Part shown: piece after piece, positions 58,514-64,000 of the stretch
Layout: the number at the start of each line of letters is the position of its first letter
How positions within the stretch are numbered: the stretch's first letter is position 1
DNA from: Paractinoplanes tereljensis
GTDB taxonomy: Bacteria > Actinomycetota > Actinomycetes > Mycobacteriales > Micromonosporaceae
Length of the DNA: 64,000 nucleotides
Assembly: GCF_016862435.1 (NCBI RefSeq)
Contig: NZ_BOMY01000020.1
Location: 143,816-207,815, forward strand
Direction of reading: 5' to 3'
Notes under the pieces: model-generated
What the model saw: the letters and a program-made list of their open reading frames with translations, nothing else
Told to the model about the DNA's origin: nothing
Database searches by the model: none
Made by a program: the position numbers and the translations under genes

Positions 58514-60222
58514 ACCCACATGGCCGCGGCCGCTACGAGGACATAGGCCAGCACGACTCCGGGACCGCTGCCCAGGCGCGCGCTGGCCTGTCCGCCCGGG
58601 TCGCCGGCGGCCAGGGAGAGGTCGCGCAGGCGCAGCATCACCGCGCCCCAACGTTCGGCCACGCCGCTCACCCGGGCGGTGATGTCCGGATCCCAGGCGA
58701 GCCACAGTCCCTTGTCGTCGCAGCGCACGCCGTGCAGGCGCTGCCACGGGACCTGGTGGACGCGGGTCCGGTCGTACACCTCGATGCCGCCGCGGGTCAG
58801 CCGGACCCGGGAAGTAAGCCGGCCCCAGCCCTGGTAGGTCAGGACGCCACCCAGCCAGAGCACGATGATGGTCTCCCACCAGCCGTCGGGCACGCCGGCC
58901 AGCACGAGGGCGGGTCCGGCGGCGAAACCGAGCAGCGACAACGCGCCGAGCACCCGGTCGCGCCGGCGTGGCCGCAGGACGAGCGGCAGGTCGGGCAGGT
59001 CGCCCGGGTCGGTGGGTGGGAGCGGTTTCCCGGGGAGGGTGTCGGGCGCGGCGGGGCGGCCCATCGGCGTGCGCAACGGCGCCTCGGGAAGCAGGACGGC
59101 GGAGTCGGTGATGAGCAGAACCCAGCCGCCGTCCCTAAGGTCCCCGGCTACCGTCACGGTCGCTGGCTCGTCCGGCTGACCGTCGCCGCGCCAGTCCTCG
59201 CCGAAATCCTCCGCCTGCTCGGCCGGCCAGCCGTCCGTCCAATCCACGTCCTCGCCGGTCAGCTGCGGCCGGGTGAACCGGATCGGCGCGGCCTCCACCG
59301 GTAGCACCGCCAGGCCGCCGTGCAGCACGGCTCGGCCGTGCTCGTCCGGATCGGCGGTCAGTTCCACGGCGGGCAGCGGGCCGCTCAACAGCCGGCGGCG
59401 CGCGGACCGCATGCGCTGCTCGCGGAACAGCAGGAGACCGGCCAGGACGAGGGAACCGAGGCCGGCGCTCAGCCAGCCGGTGACGTCCTCGGGCTCGGCG
59501 ACCAGGCGCACCCAATCGCCGTCCACCAGCACCGGGACGACCTGCCCGACCTGGTACGAGTCCAGGACGCCCACCCGCACCGGCTGCGGCACCTCCACGA
59601 CGACCACACCCTCGGAGTTGTCGGCACTGCGGATGACGCCCTCGGTCCGGGTCGCCGCCGACTCATGCTGCGCCACCTGGGCGGCTCGATGGTCGTACCA
59701 GGCAATGCCGCCGATCCCGGCCATCGCCAGCAGGACCGCGGCCACCGTGCGCAATCCCCACGCCGGGAGGCTCTCCCGTAGCCGCCCGGCGAGCGCCTCG
59801 TCCAGCCGTACCGTCCCGGCCACCTCCGCGACGACCGCGGCCTGCCGCCGGCGCGCCGAGACCAGCCAGGCCATGGTGGCCAGGCAGAGCAGGCCGTGGA
59901 TCCCGAAGGCCACACTCGCGGCCGGCACGTCGTCGTAGAGCACGTCCAGGACGGCGAAGATCACCCCGGCCGCGCAGCCGGCCAGCGGCAGCCACCACAG
60001 CAGGACCGGGGTGGCGAGCCAGACGACGACCGCGACCGCGAACGTCAGGTCCGGTCCGTACCCACCCGTCGCGTTATCGGTGGCCAACGCGACCGCTCCG
60101 GCCGCCACCCATCCGAGGAACAGCACCAACCGAGGCACCCACCACGGCACGGCCGCGGAGACCCACCGATCGATGCGCGGGCCGTCCAGCGCGGGCGCAC
60201 CGGGCCGGGTCACCGGCACCAT
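58510..60222 (-). CDS. PH-domain-containing membrane protein
   Basis: A 570-residue integral membrane protein from ATG 60222. Hydrophobic segments at about 28-50, 55-75, 78-95, 105-122, 162-180, 265-282, 455-475 and 480-498, plus a C-terminal helix. Between the last helices TRGGIEVYDRTRVHQVPWQR, then LHGVRCDDKGLWL, is a bacterial PH-like module near 515. A Pro/Asp-rich cytoplasmic part (about 300-430) lacks motifs. Function unknown. It shares no operon with the kinases, since it is convergent with them. Confidence 0.75.
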   Translation of the reverse strand: MVPVTRPGAPALDGPRIDRWVSAAVPWWVPRLVLFLGWVAAGAVALATDNATGGYGPDLTFAVAVVVWLATPVLLWWLPLAGCAAGVIFAVLDVLYDDVPAASVAFGIHGLLCLATMAWLVSARRRQAAVVAEVAGTVRLDEALAGRLRESLPAWGLRTVAAVLLAMAGIGGIAWYDHRAAQVAQHESAATRTEGVIRSADNSEGVVVVEVPQPVRVGVLDSYQVGQVVPVLVDGDWVRLVAEPEDVTGWLSAGLGSLVLAGLLLFREQRMRSARRRLLSGPLPAVELTADPDEHGRAVLHGGLAVLPVEAAPIRFTRPQLTGEDVDWTDGWPAEQAEDFGEDWRGDGQPDEPATVTVAGDLRDGGWVLLITDSAVLLPEAPLRTPMGRPAAPDTLPGKPLPPTDPGDLPDLPLVLRPRRRDRVLGALSLLGFAAGPALVLAGVPDGWWETIIVLWLGGVLTYQGWGRLTSRVRLTRGGIEVYDRTRVHQVPWQRLHGVRCDDKGLWLAWDPDITARVSGVAERWGAVMLRLRDLSLAAGDPGGQASARLGSGPGVVLAYVLVAAAAMWV

Positions 60223-60259
60223 CGCGCCGCGAAGATCATCTGCGCCACGTGCTGACCGC

Positions 60260-61279
60260 TCAGACCTTGCGGTCGCGCTGGGCGACTCCCTGCGGACCAT
60301 ATGGGTATTCGCCGACGACCGGGGTGCTGGCCTCGGTGAGCAGGTCGGTCTCCTTCTCGGACAGGTGCAGGCCGGCCGCGCCGAGGTTGTCCTCGAGCTG
60401 CTCGGCGGTGCGGGCGCCGAGGATCACCGAGGTGACCGCCGTGCGGTCGGCGAGCCAGGCCAGCGCCACCTGCGACATCGACACGCCGCGTTCCTCGGCG
60501 ACCCCGCGGAGTGCGTCGAGGATGTGCCAGGTGCGGGTGTCGGAGTTACGCGGGCCGTACGCCTCCATGCCGCGCCCCGGGTCCTCACCGAGACGGGTGG
60601 CGCCGGTAGGCGTGCTGTCCCGCACGTACTTCCCGGTGAGCCAGCCACCGCCCAGCGGCGACCAGGGCAGGATGCCGATGTTCTCGTTGCGGCACACGTC
60701 GACGAGCTCGAACTCGATCTCGCGGACCAGCAGGTTGTACTGCGGCTGCAGGGTGACGATCGGGGCGAGCCCGCGGAACTGGGTGAGCAGCGCCGCCTTC
60801 TGCAGCTGCCAGCCGAGGAAGTTGCTGACCCCCACGTACCGAATCTTGCCGGCCCGGACCGCGTCGTCGAAGAACCCGAGCGTCTCCTCGAGCGGGGTGA
60901 GCGGGTCCCAGGCGTGCGCCTGGTAGAGATCGATCGTCTCGACACCGAGCCGGCGCAGGCTCGCGTCCAGCGCCCGGGACAGGTTCACCCGGGTCAGCCC
61001 GGCCGAGTTCGGGTCGTCGCCCATCGGGAAGCGCCCCTTGGTGGCGAGGACGAGCTGGTCGCGGGCGCCGGACCGGGCCGCGAGCCAGCGCCCGATGACC
61101 TCCTCGGAGACGCCACGCGAGTAGACGTTGGCGGTGTCGACGAAGTTGCCACCGACCTCGACGAACCGGTCGAGCTGAGCGTGCGACGCTTCCTCGCTGC
61201 TCTCGTTGCCGAACGTCATCGTGCCCAGGCACAGCGTCGACACGATCGTGCCGGTCCCACCGAGCGTGCGGTATTCCAT
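60260..61279 (-). CDS. Aldo/keto reductase
   Basis: A 339-residue AKR of normal length. The tetrad is visible: Asp and Tyr in FVDTANVYSRG (about residue 47), Lys in LATKGRF (about 83) and His in LYQAHAWD (about 124). WSPLGGGWLTGKY near 222 and the C-terminal VILGARTAEQLEDNLGA (NADPH-binding) are typical. The long start at 61279 begins MEYRTLGGTGTIVSTLCLGT, the normal AKR N-terminus. Substrate unknown; related proteins reduce sugar or aromatic aldehydes. Confidence 0.93.
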   Translation of the reverse strand: MEYRTLGGTGTIVSTLCLGTMTFGNESSEEASHAQLDRFVEVGGNFVDTANVYSRGVSEEVIGRWLAARSGARDQLVLATKGRFPMGDDPNSAGLTRVNLSRALDASLRRLGVETIDLYQAHAWDPLTPLEETLGFFDDAVRAGKIRYVGVSNFLGWQLQKAALLTQFRGLAPIVTLQPQYNLLVREIEFELVDVCRNENIGILPWSPLGGGWLTGKYVRDSTPTGATRLGEDPGRGMEAYGPRNSDTRTWHILDALRGVAEERGVSMSQVALAWLADRTAVTSVILGARTAEQLEDNLGAAGLHLSEKETDLLTEASTPVVGEYPYGPQGVAQRDRKV

Positions 61280-61310
61280 CAGCCAGCTCCTTCAGTTCGC
61301 CGCGTCGAGC

Positions 61311-61778
61311 TTACGGCTTGAAGTACTCCGCCATCAGGCCGCTGACCCACCCCGGCTGGGCCACGTCGACCGGGAGGAACTCCACCAGCACCGGCTTCAG
61401 GTCGATGACCGGGGTGCCGGTGACCGCATCGAGCCCCACCACCGTCAGTTCACGGCCCCGGACCGACTCGATGGCGCAGCTGGTCACGCCGATGCGGTTC
61501 GGCCGGCGTGGGCCGCGACCGGCGAAGATGCCCACCGGCGGTAGATCGGCGCGGCCGCGATAGGGGTGCGGCTCACGGTAGTCGCCCTCGTCCGGGAACT
61601 GGTCGAAGACGAACAGCACTTCGACGTGCGAGAAGCCCTCCAGGCCCTGCAGGCACGCCTCGCCGAACCGCTCATCCACGGTGATCGTGCTGCGCACCGC
61701 ACCCCAGTTGTCGGTGTGCTGAACATCGGTGCGCTCGTTCCGGACCGTACCTATCGAGGTGATCTCGAACCTGGACAT
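61311..61778 (-). CDS. trmO: tRNA N6-methyltransferase TrmO (TsaA/YaeB family)
   Basis: A 155-residue protein starting at ATG 61778 (MSRFEITSIGTVRNERTDVQ). FSHVEVLFVFDQFPD near residue 50, RGRADLPPVGIFAGRGPRRP followed by NRIGVTSC near 82 and DAVTGTPVIDLKPV near 125 are the SAM-binding and catalytic signatures of the TrmO beta-barrel family. It methylates the t6A37 base of certain tRNAs. A longer upstream frame exists without homology. The family also contains small-molecule methyltransferases, so the tRNA role is by family. Confidence 0.88.
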   Translation of the reverse strand: MSRFEITSIGTVRNERTDVQHTDNWGAVRSTITVDERFGEACLQGLEGFSHVEVLFVFDQFPDEGDYREPHPYRGRADLPPVGIFAGRGPRRPNRIGVTSCAIESVRGRELTVVGLDAVTGTPVIDLKPVLVEFLPVDVAQPGWVSGLMAEYFKP

Positions 61779-61854
61779 GACCAGCAGGCTAGTTGGCTGT
61801 AACAGTCTCGTCGTACCGTCAGGCTGTTTGCCCTTCTCAGCCTGGATGTGATCG

Positions 61855-62817
61855 ATGAGCACGCCGGACATTCCGTTGTTCGACATCGCGGCCTGGCGGG
61901 CCGCCGGCCTCGCGGAGCGGGCCGGCCTCGCGGCCCGGCTGGACCGGGCCATGCAGGACTCCGGGTTTTTCCTGGTCAGTGGGCACGGCATCGACGATTC
62001 GCTCAAGGAGCGAATCCGGGAGGCGTCGCGCGCATTCTTCGCGCTGCCCGACAGCATCAAGGACGCGTACGGGACGGGAGTGGGTGGACGCGGGTGGATC
62101 GCCCGGGGCCGCGAGGCGAACGCGTACTACGGCGAGGTAGGCGACGCGGCGACGGCCGACCTCAAGGAGACGTTCACGCTAGGCCGCGACGATCCCGGCG
62201 GCGACCCGGCGTGGTTCATGCCGAATGTCTGGCCGGCCGAGGTGCCCACCCTGCAAGAGCCAGTCACCGCGTACGCCGAGCAGGTCCAGGACCTCTACCG
62301 GGAACTGCTGGAGGTGCTGGCCGTGGCGCTGGGCCTGGACCCCGGCTACTTCGTCGAGCGGACCAGGAACGCACCGCACACGTTCAACATCAACCGCTAT
62401 CCGGCGCTGTCGGTCACCGGCGCCCCGGTCGAGGGCCAGTTCCGGGTAGGCCCGCACACCGACTGGGGAATCCTCACCATCCTCGACCGGCAGCAGGGTT
62501 ACGGCGGGTTGCAGGTGCAGACCAGCGACGGCGAGTGGGCAGACGCGCCATACGTGCCGGGCGCTTTCACGGTCAACATCGCCGACCTGCTGGCCCGCTG
62601 GACCGGCGACCGCTGGCGTTCCACCCGGCACCGGGTGCTGCCCCCGTCCGACGCCGACCCGAACGAGGAACTGATCAGCCTGATCGTCTTCTGCGAGTCA
62701 GACATGGACCGGGAGGTAGAGCCGCTCGCACCCCCGATCGGCGGCGGCACGGCCTATCCCCCGGTGCTGGCCGGCGACTATTACCGCGAGCGAGAGGCCG
62801 CAGCCTCGGTCGGCTGA
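61855..62817 (+). CDS. Isopenicillin-N-synthase-like Fe(II) oxygenase
   Basis: A 320-residue cupin-fold oxygenase: N-terminal DIOX_N-like part ([19 protein letters not shown] near residue 38; [16 protein letters not shown]) and the iron site [20 protein letters not shown] near 201 with the distal His in [11 protein letters not shown] near 260. The R-x-S element that binds 2-oxoglutarate in this superfamily is not seen: the matching place reads [13 protein letters not shown], with Leu for Arg. The protein may use another co-substrate or bind 2-oxoglutarate differently. Starts ATG 61855; followed 5 bp later by a hydrolase, so they form an operon. Confidence 0.88.
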   Translation: MSTPDIPLFDIAAWRAAGLAERAGLAARLDRAMQDSGFFLVSGHGIDDSLKERIREASRAFFALPDSIKDAYGTGVGGRGWIARGREANAYYGEVGDAATADLKETFTLGRDDPGGDPAWFMPNVWPAEVPTLQEPVTAYAEQVQDLYRELLEVLAVALGLDPGYFVERTRNAPHTFNINRYPALSVTGAPVEGQFRVGPHTDWGILTILDRQQGYGGLQVQTSDGEWADAPYVPGAFTVNIADLLARWTGDRWRSTRHRVLPPSDADPNEELISLIVFCESDMDREVEPLAPPIGGGTAYPPVLAGDYYREREAAASVG

Positions 62818-62822
62818 AGCCC

Positions 62823-63722
62823 ATGTGGCTAACCAACCAGCTGATCGACGGCGTAGTCGAGCGATCCTTCCGCATCACCGGGCCACAGGGCGACGTGACC
62901 GGGTCACAGGGCGGCGCCACCGGGCCACAGGGCGGCGCCACCGGGCCGCAGCGCGACGCCACCGGGCCGCAGGGCGACGTGACCGGAACGCAGGCTGGTG
63001 TGACCGGAACGCAGGGTGGCGTCCCCGGCGTGCTGTGGTTGCCGCCGTCGCCTTCGGCCCCGGTGCCGTTGGTGCTGCTGGGCCACGGCGGCAGCGGGCA
63101 CAAACGAAGCGCCCGCATGGTCGACCACGCTCGCTGGTTCGTCACCCAGGCCGGATTCGCCGCGGTAGCGATCGACGGCCCACACCACGGCGACCGGGTC
63201 CCGGCCCCCATGCCGGCCGAGCGCTACCAGTCCCTGATAGCCAAGGCCGGCATCGAGCCGGTCCTGAACCAGATGACCGCCGACTGGCAGGCCGCCGTCA
63301 ACGCCGCAACGGCGCTGGACGAGATCGACCGCGACCGGCTCGGCTACCTGGGCATGTCCATGGGCGCACGGTTCGGCCTGGCCTTGGCAGCCGCGATGAA
63401 CGACCGCTTCCGCTGCGTAGTCCTAGGAAAATTCGGCCTACAGCAGTGCACCACCATGCACCCCGGCATGGCAGCCCCCGAACGGATCACCGCAGACGCA
63501 TCCCGAATCACCGCCCCGGTGTTGCTGCACGCCCAGCAAGACGACGAGGTCTTCCCCTACAAAGGCCAGCTGGCCTTGTTCAACCTGCTCAGCTCCCCCA
63601 CCAAACGCCTGATAACCGCATCCGGCCCACACACCCACACGCCGCCTGCAGCGTTAGCCATTTGGCGAACCTTCATCACCAACCACCTAACCAACGCCGC
63701 CAGCGCCGATCCACCAATGTGA
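62823..63722 (+). CDS. Alpha/beta hydrolase with heptapeptide-repeat insert
   Basis: A 299-residue alpha/beta hydrolase. Oxyanion segment [12 protein letters not shown] near residue 90, nucleophile elbow [10 protein letters not shown] near 180, acid [11 protein letters not shown] near 240 and His in GPHTHTPP near 272. Residues about 19-68 are an unusual Gly/Thr/Gln stretch of seven heptads like TGPQGGA, encoded by a 21-bp tandem repeat and lying in what should be the first beta strands. The fold after it is complete. Probably an esterase or peptidase-like hydrolase co-transcribed with the upstream oxygenase. Confidence 0.85.
   Translation: MWLTNQLIDGVVERSFRITGPQGDVTGSQGGATGPQGGATGPQRDATGPQGDVTGTQAGVTGTQGGVPGVLWLPPSPSAPVPLVLLGHGGSGHKRSARMVDHARWFVTQAGFAAVAIDGPHHGDRVPAPMPAERYQSLIAKAGIEPVLNQMTADWQAAVNAATALDEIDRDRLGYLGMSMGARFGLALAAAMNDRFRCVVLGKFGLQQCTTMHPGMAAPERITADASRITAPVLLHAQQDDEVFPYKGQLALFNLLSSPTKRLITASGPHTHTPPAALAIWRTFITNHLTNAASADPPM
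62877..63029 (+). repeat. 21-bp in-frame tandem repeat in hydrolase gene
   Basis: Seven 21-bp units of the form ACCGGGCCACAGGGCGRCG plus two bases, in frame. They encode heptads [42 protein letters not shown] and TGTQGGV. Slippage would add or remove whole heptads without breaking the gene. Confidence 0.88.
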
Positions 63723-63929
63723 GCCCGCGCCGCCAACCCAACAATAAGGCATTTGTCGCAGCCGCCAAGAATAGAATCCAATTAGACATGATGCCATGTC
63801 GGAGACAACGATTCTCCGCGCCTTCTTTTCCAAAGGCAGCCGAATTCTCTCCATTCTTGAGAGTGGCACCGGTCTATTTTGCAGCGCATGCAGCAGGCGT
63901 TCCCACGATGGTCTTTCCGGTTCCAGGCC
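63723..63929. other. Lower-GC non-coding stretch
   Basis: About 200 bp clearly poorer in GC than the rest of the window (for example AAGAATAGAATCCAATTAGA). Short frames on either strand lack RBS and homology. It may be the promoter region of a gene beyond the window or a recently acquired segment. Nothing definite is seen. Confidence 0.5.
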
Positions 63930-64000
63930 CGGGGTCCGGGGTCCGGGGTCCGGGGTCCGGGGTCCGGGGTCCGGGGTCCGAGGTCCGAGGTCCGAGGTCC
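63930..64000 (+). repeat. 7-bp tandem repeat running to the window end
   Basis: About ten head-to-tail copies of CGGGGTC, the last three changed to CGAGGTC, continuing past the window edge. A simple-sequence tract of this size can vary in copy number. Its full length is not visible. Confidence 0.9.

Noticed and set aside
1..64000. tRNA, rRNA or riboswitch genes
   Set aside because: No cloverleaf-like segment with conserved T-arm sequence and no recognisable riboswitch core was found by eye; a covariance-model search would be needed to be certain.

Overview
The window is very GC-rich DNA (about 70% or more by eye). It has dense, ATGA/GTGA-coupled operons, frequent GTG and TTG starts, Tat/lipobox solute-binding proteins and regulator families typical of filamentous actinomycetes. 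Family content and the abundance of two-component and STAND genes suggest a Micromonosporaceae chromosome (Actinoplanes-like). That placement is inference. No rRNA, tRNA, CRISPR, transposase or phage genes were seen.

Layout. 0-3.9 kb: a partial CU044_5270-type membrane gene coupled to a sigma-factor remnant that has lost region 2, a PadR/permease-prefix pair, and a divergent SDR/TetR pair with a palindromic operator. 3.9-8.4 kb: a giant TIR-ATPase-helical-repeat protein. 8.4-18.7 kb: doxX copy 1 with a DevR/DosR-like box, an aldehyde dehydrogenase (ALDH), an IclR regulator, a Liv-type ABC operon interrupted by a 1.0-kb array of palindromes, and a second ALDH. 18.7-24.7 kb: an LtaS/sulfatase-like protein, a small membrane protein, doxX copy 2 in inverted orientation, an MFS gene with an in-frame stop, a VOC protein and a vanadium haloperoxidase-type phosphatase. 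24.7-32 kb: an HTH-TIR-NACHT-pentapeptide-propeller protein, a GT4 glycosyltransferase, a LacI regulator, a divergent Gfo/Idh/MocA dehydrogenase with twin operators, and a truncated TIM-barrel isomerase. 32-35 kb: a four-gene cassette (acyl-CoA dehydrogenase-like, PIG-L deacetylase, NodS-like methyltransferase, GT2), then csbD. 35-50 kb: three luciferase-like flavin oxidoreductases around a heterodimeric ABC exporter, a quinone oxidoreductase and an oligopeptide ABC operon. 50-64 kb: a nucleotidyltransferase-like/methyltransferase fusion, DUF1684, three histidine-kinase proteins, a PH-domain membrane protein, an aldo/keto reductase, TrmO, an IPNS-like oxygenase and an alpha/beta hydrolase.

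The most unusual feature is a family of exactly 49-bp, nearly fully palindromic elements. They have octamer outer arms CGATCTTG/CAAGATCG and an inner stem centred on base 25. There are ten in 15161-16178 (between livH and livM), one intact plus about ten degenerate copies on a 72-bp period in 42506-43306, and three on an 82-bp period in 52205-52417. Length and geometry are kept while the inner-stem sequence differs from array to array. No protein for their spread is visible here.

Two very large bacterial NLR-like (TIR + STAND) proteins are candidate anti-phage or self-recognition genes. Three broken genes (sigma factor, MFS transporter, sugar isomerase) and an ALDH lacking its general-base glutamate suggest ongoing decay in parts of the region.
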